This document shows positions 39,001 through 50,779 of a DNA stretch of 64,000 nt, in pieces. Made by a program: the position numbers and the translations under genes. Source of the stretch: Echinococcus granulosus (taxonomy: Eukaryota > Platyhelminthes > Cestoda > Cyclophyllidea > Taeniidae). The stretch covers positions 122,125 to 186,124 of the forward strand of contig NW_020170433.1 in NCBI RefSeq assembly GCF_000524195.1. The letters are read 5' to 3'. Under the pieces are notes generated by a model. That model did not search any database, had not been told where the DNA came from, and worked only from the letters and a program-made list of their open reading frames with translations. How positions within the stretch are numbered: the first letter of the stretch is position 1; the number at the start of each line of letters is the position of its first letter.

Positions 39001-42000
39001 GGAGCGGCCGATGTAATGATAGATTTACAGCATCTTATGCATTTTGAATCACTACGACGAGAGATTTCCACTTCTGCATTTATAGCACAAAATATGGGGA
39101 AAATGTAGCTACTTTTAAAGTGACTTGAGTAGTTGAAACTATGACTTCTTATTTAGTAGAGAAAACCACTAGTGTATTTAGGGAGTGTTCAAGTTCTCAA
39201 CCTTCAGGAACTTGTTTGTGACTTCACAGAGAAAAAAAAATATCTATCACCTTGTTTGATCAAATTGCTGGAGATCAGCGTTGGTCGAATTGGCATTCAA
39301 CTTAGCAATGCTATTAGAATTTCGACCTACTACGTAAGCATTGTTCTATGCCACAGTTTGTGGCCGAAGCCTCGTTCATTCCAACAGGGTTTTGGAGCAT
39401 GCAAAAGCGATCCCTACAAGACCTAGATGGTGATACACTTTGAAACCGAATCTGATGCTCTTTCTGCCAGAGGGCAATAATTTTAAATAGGCTTTATAGA
39501 ATCTGGTTTGGCAGTGCCTACCTGCTGAACAAATAGATGTTTAAGCTAAAGTGCTGTTTTTCCTGACTCGAAGTCTACTTAATTTGATCGTGATCATTGA
39601 TGAACGAACATCATTTTAAATCTTACAAGCCAAGAACGAAGGCGTAAGATTGCTATTCCCACAAAGTTGTTGACATTCAGAAGTTTAATCGTTGAAATTG
39701 CGAATTCAAATTTTTTCCACCAAGTTAAGAATTTTTTCGTTCTCTCAAGAACTCGACTTGTGGAAATTTAAAAGGTTCTTTGTTGAATATTTTAATTTGA
39801 TTTTTGACCTTCATTTAGGGTAATGGCCCATTTACACGGGACCCCTATAGGCCTCAGCACGAATGGCTGTCGGTACGTTATAGTTTGTCGACAAAAGGTT
39901 CAGTAAACTTCGCAAACCCTTGCATTTATTAATCAGATAACTTTTTACCTATTGAAAGCGCCTTCTACACAAATTTACCATCACATTTATTTGAAAAATC
40001 AAAGGGGAATTTGATCAAATAAAACTATTTCTTGGACATAGTTAAAAGTAGAATATGTTTTTCTCAGAGAGAATATAAAAACACAAACCAGGGCACTTTC
40101 CTGGACCGATTTTAATGATTGACGGTGGGTATTCATAGAATTAATGGGACTACAAAGGTGTGAATCGCGTCAAGATAATTCCAACTGGGTAGTTGCTATT
40201 TTTTTGTTGCCTTGTCTATTTGCTTTTTATTTTTAATGACGCTGTTTGTTGGTGGAAGGAATGGCCGTCTCTATTTTCATGCACTAATTTTCTTGATGCG
40301 ACCGGCTTCTGAAACGTAGGCAATTATCAACGGCTAACAGGGCAGATGCTACTGCTAGGGATGGAGGGAATTTATGAATTTCCACAATGACCAATGACAC
40401 GAGGATGGCTATACACGCTCACCTAAATGCTTTACTTTCCTTTAAAAAAGATTTTCCCTTTTTGTGCTTAGTTGGTTCAATAACACAGGCATCTTAAATG
40501 CATTGAAATAAATCGGCAATGCTGATGAGAGGTACCTTCGTCTCCGTGATTTGAACGGATGCACTTTGATAATCTTGTTTAATGCGATAGTTTGCAGTGC
40601 AAAGTTTTCTTAGGACAACATTAAAATGGACCAACTTTTGCCCTTTATGCAGACCATAAACAAGTCATCACACCTACTCGCAGTGTAAATTTACCTGATT
40701 TCAAAATTTTGGTTTGTAGCATTGTGACTTTGCGTGGGGTTTTTGCTTACCGTTCCGGTCATCAAGTTAAATTATCTTCTGGCAGGCCCGAAGTATTAAT
40801 TCGCAACGTGAGCTTCACATCCTTCTTTATGTGTCGTATTAACGCAAGAGATGTTGATGTTTTGCGGATAATCATTTCAACGTCAAGCAGCTCCGTCAGC
40901 AAATAGTACAGCGACGTATCTAGACCAAGATTCAGGATAAAAGAAGATTCTACTTCAATTTTTTTGTCCGAATTTTTGCTGCAGGGAATGAATTTTGTAT
41001 ACGTCTCGCATGGTAGATCAAATGCTTTCGTGTAGCAAATAGAAGTTTTACTACTCTTTTTAAAAATCCTACTTCACTGCGACCGATTGTCGCCAAAGCT
41101 GACAGGTCGGGCGAATGCGCAAGAAGAGCCCACCGATCATGAAAATAAATTGCCAGTATCTTCGATGAGCAAAAGCAAGGCGGGTTTTTGGTACGGGTGG
41201 ATGGTAACAATGACCAAAATTATCCTTTCTGCTCTTATGGACCATTGTGTAAATGATCTGGAACATCCAAATCCTCAGAGTTTGTTATCCAAAGGGAATT
41301 TCGTTCATTGTCTTATCCATTCCATCAGTATACTCCCCAGTAAATGCAAGGCCTTAAATTGTAAGGTTATGATTAAATGTTACTTTGTTTTAAAAAAGTA
41401 GAAAGTTGGCGTTTAGTTTGGATTATTCTACGGAAGATCATTTCGACATCAAGATACCTATGATGCAAACGACCCGCGACTGGGAAAGGATCTCATATGT
41501 GGTAGCCACTGGGTTTTTTACAATCGACAAAAAAAACACCATTTTCTCTGGCATCTGCATGGCTTTTTCTGATAGCCTTAGCCACTACTAAAGTCGAAAG
41601 ATTTTTCCCGCAGAAAAGGCAAAATCACACCTTATTAGTTGCCAAAAGGGTGATTGGCTTGAGTGACTTTCTACTTAGTTTTATGAGAAATTCCTTAAAT
41701 GGATATTGAAGTCATGGCAACTGTTGTTTCGCGACCACAGATTTGCAAGAGATACTTGTACAGATTTTTCCCTTCCTCCTTTTGAGATGAATGTTGGAAA
41801 GTAGCGAGATCCGTCAGATCCACCTCAAATCTGCTCCATTTGCTCATGGCAGCTCACCATATCAACTTATGCATCTTCGTGATTTGATTTACGACTTTAC
41901 TACTACATTTTGTGCATTATAATTTCCTTGATACAGTTAGTTTACTTTAGCTACTAAGTAGGGTTGATTCTTTGCAAAAAGTTAATTGATTTGTCTCATA

Positions 42001-45000
42001 AAAGTATGTTATTTTTGAGTGCTTTTCGGGTACAATTAGGTACCAGCACCTCTGAAGGACAGGACGAATAATCTCGAGACTGCTCCGGCTAAGTATGAAG
42101 TGAAGTCACAAATTCCTACAGCAACCGAACATAAGGTTGGTTTTCACTGACCTCCAGTTTTTTGAGGAAGTATATTTTAGTAGCTGCTTCGATCAGAAGC
42201 GCCTTCGTACTGGATTTGTAAATTCCAATGAGAGTCTTCAAATAGTTTATACGTCTTAATGCGTTTAGCCTCCATCATATCTGTGGGCCCAGAGGAACAG
42301 CAACACAGTCACTTTTGGTCGTGGTGAAGCGGAATCACGAGTTTCTACGGCAGGCGAACAGAAGGTTAGATTTCGATAGCTTATGCACACTCGTTCCAAC
42401 ACTGCCTCTAAAAAGGGTACTTTTGAAAGGCTGCTCAAATCAGGGTGAGTATTCTATTAGGTTTCGGAATTTATGGAAGTACAAGAAATATTTACACTGA
42501 TTAGCGCATCGCCCCTACTGGTGGGTGAAGTAATCGTAATGTAGCCCCTCGAGACTTTCGTGAAGACGAGAGAAGACGTAACATTCAGACAGAAAGTGCA
42601 CTGTTGACGTAGAGAAGGGTTTGGGGCGACTGGCATGGCCCGGAGGCCAGGCCGCCCGGCGGAGGTACAATGGGGGAGCCCTAGGCGCTCCGTTACCAAA
42701 ACTGTGAGTTAAGTAAGCAGAGTATTGCAAGCAAAATGGTGAAGTCGGTGAGGCCACTTCTAGAAAGTTGGTCCAACCTCGTAGTGTTCCTCACAATTAT
42801 CAGCTTCAGAGTGGAAATGAGGACAAAATTGTTGAATTGGTTTAACATTTCCTCATTTAAAATTGCGTTCATTCTATCAAATTCCCTCCTTCTGAGTCCA
42901 GAGTGTTTAATTGGCTAATTTCCCAAAAAACTAAACATACTTGGTGGTGCAAAAAACTCGGGAGCGAACCTGTGAACGCGTAATGGCGGCAGATTAGAAG
43001 GGCAGACAATGTGGTTGTCTATCGTAACTCAATGAACTAGAAAGTTCATTCGGAGCGGGGGTTTCGGTATTTCTTTATTTTTGCGTAGGGGCTTATAGTA
43101 GCTATTGTTTGATTCTTTTAAAGATTTACCAATGGTGAACGCCCTCTTTAATCACTTTGTCTTCTCAAGTTTGTGGCTCACCTCAATTCATTTCTTTCAG
43201 AACGACTCCCGAAATAACAGAGGTGATAAGATTGATGAAGATAAAGGGAAAAAGGAGGTTTTGAAGTCGTCCACTTCCAACGACAAGGTTGGTCGAAGCT
43301 CTTTATTTATTCGTTCAAATAAGGCCTCTTTGAAATGCGCCAAGGTTGAGATGTATCACCCGAGTAGTTGCACTTTTGTCCTTTACATTTCAGCCTTTTA
43401 CTTAAATAAACTTAGAACTGAAAGGTTCATGGAAAGACCATATTTCATGGTCTGTCAACACCCCCCAATGGGAAATAAAGTGCTTGCCACCAATTTGCCA
43501 AGGTTGCCATTGTAACAATTATCATTACCTAGGTTGTACCCTGTAGTCGAGTTCGTAAACAACTCATCCATTACTAACGCAGTAACACGTCAATTACGGC
43601 TTGATGAACCTCTCCTTGTTCATACTCGCTCGTTTCTACTTCATTGTGACGGAGATGCTCTTTTAAAGCCAAACCTACTTTATTATCCTCGTCCATTTTC
43701 TCTCCTAGTCGGAGCAACTTTTAAATCCAGAAAAACTTCGAGGCATCCTCGCTGAACACCATCACTTTCCTTCGGAGCGTCGGTAAGTTTTTAGCGCGTG
43801 GATCCATCTGGATGTCCAAATAAGGCGTTTTTATGCTAATGTTTTGAATAAAATAAGGTAGGTTGATTACACAAAAGCAAATTCAAAGCCGAAGAATTGA
43901 AAATAGGTCTATGTTTACCACCAACGCCGCAGAGGAAAATCGACTAGCACAGCTCAGAGGTTCTTCTGTTCCAGCATAATGGTATCGCTTTAACCACTGA
44001 GCTGACTAATTTACCTGCTAGTGAAAAAAAAAAACCTTTTTCCTCTGTTGTGAATCATTTGTCTCATATTTGTAACATTTGGCGCAAGTAGGAAAATCAG
44101 TGTTACATACAGGTGAAGCTGTTGTAGCACAAAAGCACTTTTTTCCACTTCCTGACCAAAGGTCACTTCTCTGGTGCCACTTGTTGCGCCTACGCGGTGA
44201 CGTAAGACAATTCAACCAACACGCAGCCCAAGGCCTCCATCCTCTTATTGCCCAGATACCTGATAACCCCCGCCTCTGCGACCGCCTCCTCCTCCTAGAT
44301 GATGTTCAGCGGTAGGCAGCATTGGCTCCCCTCTCTCATTTCCCTTTAGCGTCTGTTCAGCTCTCATCCACAAACGCAAGAAGTTAGCTAGCATTCCTGA
44401 TTTGTCCCTCATCGTTATGCCTTTTGTGAAGCTGTTTAGAGACACTCACCTCTGCATGGCGTACGAGGCTGTTTTAGCCATCCTGGGTAAGTGGTTACCT
44501 TCTAATGTGGCCGCTTTGGATCGGTAGATGGACTTTGCGCTCCTCTGTTCGAGTTCTACCCATCGCCGCCACAACATCTGCTCTGCACTATGGAGGATAC
44601 CTTGGCCTCTCGCGATCAGGAAGTGCTTCGACATTTTTTGCGTAGTGATTTATCTGCAGAGGTTTGTTTGACTGAAGTAACTTTGTTTTTGGTGAGAACT
44701 TAGAGACATGATATACCCCTTGAGTGCACGTGGCACTCGAGTTATTAGTAAGTAGTCCAGAGGCAACTTAATTGTCGGCCTACAAGAAGGCCCGGGAGAC
44801 CAGTACCAATGCCGATTCTTGGCAGGCTAAAAAGGTCCGGGCGATACCCTATGTGCCCCATATAAAGACAGTTCAGCTGCACTTTGTCCATCCTATTATG
44901 TGCATTGTCTTCAGCAATTTACATGGTTTTCCACCTTTGCTGGCCATCTTAATAGCATTTCGGTGAAATAAAACCAACTACGAAACATTGACACATCTCG

Positions 45001-46462
45001 TAGATACAATACTTTCTGTCATCCAAGTGCATTGAGAGAGACTTATCTGAAGACAGCTGCTTACAATTAGACGACGTTTTGCACCAGGATGATTTCGTAT
45101 CGCAATCCATTTTCGCAGGAGCATTTGTGTAAATTTTGAACGCATCCAGTGACACACAAGTATGAGGTGGCTTGCCGGGATTCAGTCTCAACTTCAGCCA
45201 AATTTCTCAGCATGTAGAAGTTTAGCCGTTCGATCCAACTTTTTGCTCATGATTTTCACGCCAATATTCTGAGCAACTCTACGAAAAATTCTGACTCGTG
45301 CTTGCGAATCCAGCCACCCACATTATGCGCCTTCTATGGTAACTAACCGATCCACTCAGATGCCTTTAAAGCCATAACGAAAGATGTCCCATTGTTCGTA
45401 ATTGCTATCACCAATGTAGCGCTTGAAACATCCTTGAAGGCGCTCTAATGCACGAGGCTGGAGCGTGCTTAATCACCAACACTCAGAAGAGCTGGGAAAA
45501 CTGTAGCATGAGTGCCACGGGCAGGACTGCGCGCCGCCAGCGTGAGGATCAAATTGCGATAGACCAAAAAGACTCGTATAACTCCGCTCCTACTCTCGTG
45601 TAGCCAAGATACCAAATTAGAGCAAATGCCAGCTTAATACGTCGTCCGCATCCTTTTTTTGAACACTCCCTGTCCCATGTTCCCCATTTATAAAATTTAC
45701 CACCTCTACTGCTAATTCAACGCCTGTTACCTCTCAAGAGTGGGTTCACTGCTAGCTCCCAGGAACGCCGGGGACTTAGTGCATATTTATAGCATGAGCA
45801 GTTTCACAGCCACCGACGTGGAGACCAAACAAGCCCTAATTACTGTTTGGTGTTGGAAGTTTTTGGATCGTGACCTCCCGTAAATAGAAGGATTCGGTGC
45901 AAAGTGCTCAAGCTAACTCTCGAGGAGCTAGATGAGTCACAGACACTGTGGATACATAATAGTCATCTGCGAACGTCCCTCTCTTCTAGCTCTGCATTTG
46001 GCCCCTGCTGAGAAGCCTTTTCACTCGAGTGCTGGCCGAGAATGACTGGCTCAGCCTCTGGGACCACACTTTGGTGCATCCCCCATCCTTCCTCATGAAT
46101 TTCGCCGTAGCCTACGTGCTTGTTAACCGCAAGCGGATATTTCAAATACGAACCCGGCAACATATTAAGGTTTGTCCAAGTCCCCTGCCCACAAACATTA
46201 CTTAAACACTGTTACATCAGGAATTCCACGCACAAGTCTCCGATTCGCTTAATTTCGTCCGGGCGTTGAACTTGACCCATGAACTGCAAAAGAGTTTCAC
46301 TCCAGCCAGCAGCATCGGCGTTGTTGCACTGAATAGGTGCATCGGGCAGATGATAGTGAGTGCTCAACGGAAGCAGTGTGAAAGGTAAGCTGCTCGAAAG
46401 TTAATCTCTTTGTTTCCAGGCTTCATGACCCACAGGAGGGTGGGGAATCAAGTGATGATTGA
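36001..46462 (+). CDS. TBC1D31: TBC1 domain family member 31 (WD40 + TBC), shortened
   Basis: Centriolar-satellite protein (also called WDR67) linked to ciliogenesis. Exons 36001-36053, 36340-36477, 36511-36632, 36708-36889, 36957-37108, 37632-37773, 38632-38898, 42040-42135, 42269-42364, 43201-43287, 43709-43782, 44162-44311, 44350-44486, 44528-44661, 45990-46169, 46221-46384 and 46420-46462 join in phase to 738 aa. Residues 1-352 hold WD40 repeats (SADIITLWDL, RNGTIKLWKS, DGRFLYAAGDEPH). Residues 353-445 are a polar linker from three small exons. The TBC domain starts near 446 (LNPEKLRGILAEHHHFP) and includes MPFVKLFRDTHLCMAYEA, LFEFYPSPP and HPPSFLMNFAVAY, all diagnostic of this family. 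I see no clear IxxDxxR/YxQ catalytic fingers. The protein stops after an acidic tail; the ~300-residue C-terminal coiled coil known in vertebrates is absent from this model. Confidence 0.91.
38899..42039 (+). other. large TBC1D31 intron between the WD40 part and the linker
   Basis: About 3.1 kb. A segment at 39180-39215 (SVQVLNLQEL) looks exon-like but does not fit the phase of the flanking exons, so I left it out. No repeat or nested gene recognised. Confidence 0.5.
42540..42729 (-). repeat. solo-LTR-like repeat, copy F
   Basis: 190 bp, TGTAGCCCC...GTATTGCA on the plus strand, in the TBC1D31 intron 42365-43200. It shares CTCGAGACTTTCGTGAAGACG and GGCATGGCCC blocks with copies A and E. Confidence 0.65.
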
Positions 46463-47165
46463 CTACTGCACGATGGCGTGAGTTTTCTTGCCAGTTTGGG
46501 ACCTCATTTTCATGCGTGTTTAAACTACCAAGCGGCCACATACCGACGTCCCAAGTGAAAAAAAATGTACAAGCTCTCACTAAAACTTTCCTCCCCATCA
46601 AAAGTGTGACCATAATTGAGGACATATTGCCCACTTTCTGGCAAACATCCCAACCACTTTCTTGAAATTAGTCCTGCTAGTAATCATGCCTTCTCCATTG
46701 TTGTTTAGCTGAGGCATCTCGGTGAGCTAGATTGTGTGAACATGAATGTAGGACCCAGAGATTAAGAAAAGTAGTTCGTTTTGTTTAATGACGGAAGGCA
46801 GGGTAGTATACGCCATGAGGGGTAAGAGCCTGGAAGTAATTTTACTATCGACGTGCGTACCTCGGGACCAATCCCACCAGTCCCATGGGTTAGGGCTCTA
46901 CTAAACTACCAGTAGTCGGCTGGTGGGCCCAAAGTAGACTAGTAGCATGGGAAGTCTGAGCAGTCCCATAATGGCACATAAATCACTTAATTTCACACTG
47001 AGCGTCAAGAGAGCGTTCGACGGAACCAGCATCAATCACGGGACAGGGGCGAGTGTCACACAGTAACTACCACATCAGGAGGCCTTCAAGGTTCGCCAAC
47101 AGTCGTGAATCCATTGGGTTTCGGGGGGTTCACCTCCCAGATCCCGTTAGCCAACTGCATTACGA

Positions 47166-47514
47166 GTGCTCGTTTTCCCGACGATGTTCCAAAGTGACCG
47201 CGTGCTGGATGTTAATCACGTATTGAAGGATTCATTGCCTGAAAGCAGTACCCGTTCACTGAAGCAGATGGTACAAAGTAGTGCAGATGCGACGCATCCA
47301 TGGCGTTTTTTGTTCATGTCGGGAACGTTTGGCCGAAAATTTACACAAGGCATCCGATCTTCCGCTCAGGCTGGCAGATACTGTTATCCAAAGGTTAACG
47401 ACGCAGTGCGGCATCAAGGTTACTCCGGAGGGCGCTGAGGCACGAGCACGAAGGTATCTTATCTACCAACGTGCGAAAGGGTTGGAGGACCAGCAGCGTA
47501 GCTGGCATGATTAA
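47166..47514 (+). other. coding-like stretch, unassigned
   Basis: Two overlapping frames stay open. The 47281-47514 frame has a protein-like composition (RLADTVIQRL, EARARRYLIYQRAKGLED) and ends at TGA. No start, splice partner or family is evident. It could be the last exon of an unrecognised gene or transposon debris. Confidence 0.25.
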
Positions 47515-48488
47515 ACTTCGTACCATCAACGTAGAGGGTAAATTTGAAGAAACAGTCTGTTCTCTAGTTCGGCTTGAGCTACGATGGACAAGCAGTAAAG
47601 AGGCCAGATAATCCGATGATCCACGATCTAATTTTAAGAGTGCACCGAAAAGGGAGATTCCTAGCCATTTTGACCCCTGCCCGGAATTTGTGTCTGCAGG
47701 GCCTTGCTGTTAAAATTCACTAATGCTTTCCCAAGGACAGTTTACAGTTATTACAATTAGCGTTCAAAAGTGGTTCGTGCTTTTACCCCAGTAAAATCGA
47801 TAGGCCTAAGGTATACGAAGTATGAAGCAGGATGTCACTAATGCGCGGGGCTATCAAGAAATCGTACTCATTCGTCCAATGTAAGGAGAACAGATCGAAC
47901 AACTGTAAAGTGTCTTACAGACGGCTGCGTCACCTGGACCTATTTTATGCAGCGAAATCGATTTACATGGACGTATCAAAAGGGTGACTTACTGCGAAAG
48001 GCTTCGAGAAATCTCAACGGAAGACCCAGGCACCATGTCTATTCTAGTTCAACAGAGATACTTCGTTGAAAAGCTGGAGTAAAAATAAAATATGAGGGGA
48101 ATCAAATTGAAATATCAGATATCTTAAAATGTCATAGGTGGGGGGCACAACGCACACTAGCTCCAAACTGAGAGTGTAATAAATTAGATTAACGAAGAGT
48201 CGACTAACTATGTAAGCTGCATTGTTCATTTTAAGTATGATATTGACAAAAGAATGAGAATCAGATATAAATGGATACCCATGCAACGAAACGACTCCGA
48301 GAACGGGTTCGAATATTCCGCACGGTTAGAGGCCAATTAAAAGCAGAGAAAGAACTTTTTAAAAACAACAAGAGAATCAAGTACATAATTAGTAAAACCA
48401 TTTTATATACAATCCTTTAAAAACAGACGTCAGGATAAGTAATTTTTGTCACTCTAAAATGCTGGAGTGATCAATGGTGATCACATTT

Positions 48489-48675
48489 TGTAATACGTTG
48501 GCTGTTTGCATAACTGTCGGTTTTGGTAAAGGGTAACTGTTTGTCCTGGCTGTTTCGCATTCGCTCTGTTAGTTGACCTCTGGGCACTATCAATAGCCCC
48601 AGCCCTACCGTACTTTGCTTATATGCTCTACCCAAATAACGTACTTAGACTACAGAGAAGTCTTGGTGGCAATTA
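48489..48675 (+). repeat. solo-LTR-like repeat, copy G
   Basis: About 187 bp starting TGTAATACGTTGGCTGTTTG and keeping TGTCGGTTTTGGTAA and CAATAGCCCCAGCCCT. The 3' end is degraded. Confidence 0.6.
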
Positions 48676-49344
48676 AAAGTGAACCCGATTATAAAGGACA
48701 TCTGTCCTACTTTTAACTGCTCAGTGATTAACTTCAGCAAGGCGGATGGATGAATTTATGGCTACCTTGAACAAAGGGGCTGAAATTGGCGTCTACTTTC
48801 GGCAACCACCCAGGTCCTGTGTTCTGCAGGGAAGTTATTAGCAAATGGTTACGGAGTCACCTACTGTATCTAGATGAAGATATCAATAATGCAAATCATC
48901 GACACTTCCTCATCTTCTCCATTTGTTTAATAGAACCCCAACGGATCTGGCTGGAGAGCTTTGAAGTTAAAACAAAGTAACAAGGAAGAACAGATACGAA
49001 ATTCTACCTCTACGTAACTGGGTTAAGTTCCGTCCTCTTAGATATAAATATGCACTTAGATCAGTGCTTTAACGACTAGGCATGGACATGCGTCATGGGC
49101 AACACAGTATCCTATCCCAAAATCCAGTTTCCCTATCAAACGAATCAGCAAATCAAGTTGAACTGCAAACGGAATTATAGGCGCTGCCTTCAAGCATCAT
49201 CTCATTTGCATAAAACTGATGACTGGCGCGGTTGGCACGTGAGTGTTTTCTCTACAGACCCGACCACGTTGTGATGGCTGACGCGAGACGTTGACCAAGG
49301 GGGGGGGGAGGCTTGGGGATGCGGCTCAAGTGAGAAGAGAGCTA

Positions 49345-49522
49345 TGTAGTAAGTCTACCGTTTAACTCTCGGTTTTGGTAAAAGGGTCACTTTGTGTCTT
49401 GGATATTGTACCTTCGGCTAATGGGCTGCTGGTAGCTTCAAACCTTAAGGCACGTCGAGTATATGTATTCAACTTCGGTATTAAATCTCCATTCGTCCTC
49501 AGGGAAGTCTTGGGAGGCTACA
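49345..49522 (+). repeat. solo-LTR-like repeat, copy H
   Basis: 178 bp, TGTAGTAAG...GGCTACA, with CTCTCGGTTTTGGTAA and CCTCAGGGAAGTCTTGGGAGG retained. Flanks show no clear duplication. Confidence 0.6.
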
Positions 49523-50779
49523 TATATTCTGTCTCTAACAAATTGATTAAGTCAAACTAACTTTACAAAACAGCAAATAGAAATCAACGAAAACATTACC
49601 ATAGTGAAACGAGTTTGGCTAAAGGAATAAGCAAAATAAACTTTTTAAGGTACCTTAAACAATCTTAACGACATAAGAATAAAATAGAAACACCGTTTTT
49701 AATTAAACTCAACACCCTAGCCTACAAGTTTCAAAAATTGGATTACAAGTATTTTGCTTGAAGTGTGGAAAACAAGCATTTTTAACTTCCTAATCGTCAG
49801 ATATTTTGTGAAAGAAATTTTACAAAAAAATGATTAGATCAATTGCTAAAAAGCAAGGGAATTCAAAGTTCAGGGAACGTTTCATTACTAAAATGGAAAA
49901 TTTTAAACTTATTTCATTTTATATGCTTTTTTTGTAAGCTTAGTCGTAACGCCCAAGTTGATAATTCTATAATTTTCTAAACCTATCAGCCTATACAACT
50001 CTTACCATTATCTGTTTTACGTTAATGCGGATGTGCTAAAACAAATGTCTGATATGCAGTATCTTGGTGCGCGCGACTTTGTCGTGCAAATAGTCATGTA
50101 GAGCTGGTGGCGCACATGGGAAGCGTCCACAGGTTGCCTATATCTTTACAATACTTGGGAAATAGGAATGTGCGGGAAAACGCTAGTATGTGCGACTGCT
50201 GGCGTTGATGCGTTCTTCGATGGTGTGTGTACGAACGCGGATCCTGCCATGGTAAGGTCAGCCCCCCAATCCGACCGTGTAGTTGCTTGCCCTATCTCCC
50301 CTAGATTGCAGTAGGTTTAACGGAGTAAAGTGCGTCTGCTGAGGGCTCTACCCACTCGGCTCGGCCCGTGGTAAACCGGTCCAAGTTGTTCGCTGGCGGG
50401 TTTAAGTGACCTCCGCTCTGGACGTGTGTGCTTCTCGCTACACAATTTTTAAAAAAAGTAAAATTCAAAATTTTAATGACTAAATATAGGTTTTTTGTTT
50501 TAAAAAATAAGTTTGGGTAATTTCTAATTTTTGTTTTAGTGCGCCATTTGCTGGCATCGGTTGCGTCTTCCATTATCGGCCATTTTGGCCTTGAGTTCTG
50601 CGAGATTTGTTGTTTAAATTGCTTTTAATTTTGTTTGTATTAACGCATTTTATGGGCGTTACATTTGTTGCTACTTTTAGAAGATATCTAGCCCCTCACA
50701 TCATAACTTTGTTCCCCTTTGTTAACACGTTTCCGTTCTACATCTATTCGCTCAATGAGTTTCTTTATTTCCTGACAGA

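Larger units (their letters stand above)
46463..50779. other. intergenic region between TBC1D31 and the zinc-finger gene
   Basis: About 4.3 kb with repeat copies G and H, the unassigned coding-like stretch at 47166-47514, and a run of G at about 49299-49309. I searched it for a coiled-coil continuation of TBC1D31 and found none. Confidence 0.5.

Noticed and set aside
39172..39220. Extra TBC1D31 exon encoding SVQVLNLQEL
   Set aside because: Resembles a WD40 strand but its acceptor gives the wrong phase for the donor at 38898, and the flanking exons already join in frame.
43940..44012. tRNA gene or tRNA-derived element on the minus strand (GCTCAGTGGTTAAAGC D-arm-like stretch)
   Set aside because: No T-arm consensus (GGTTCGAATCC) and no matching acceptor stem; at best a decayed tRNA-like fragment, so not listed.
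48289..48331. tRNA-like B box (GGTTCGAAT) near 48309
   Set aside because: No A box, anticodon arm or acceptor stem pairing was found around it.
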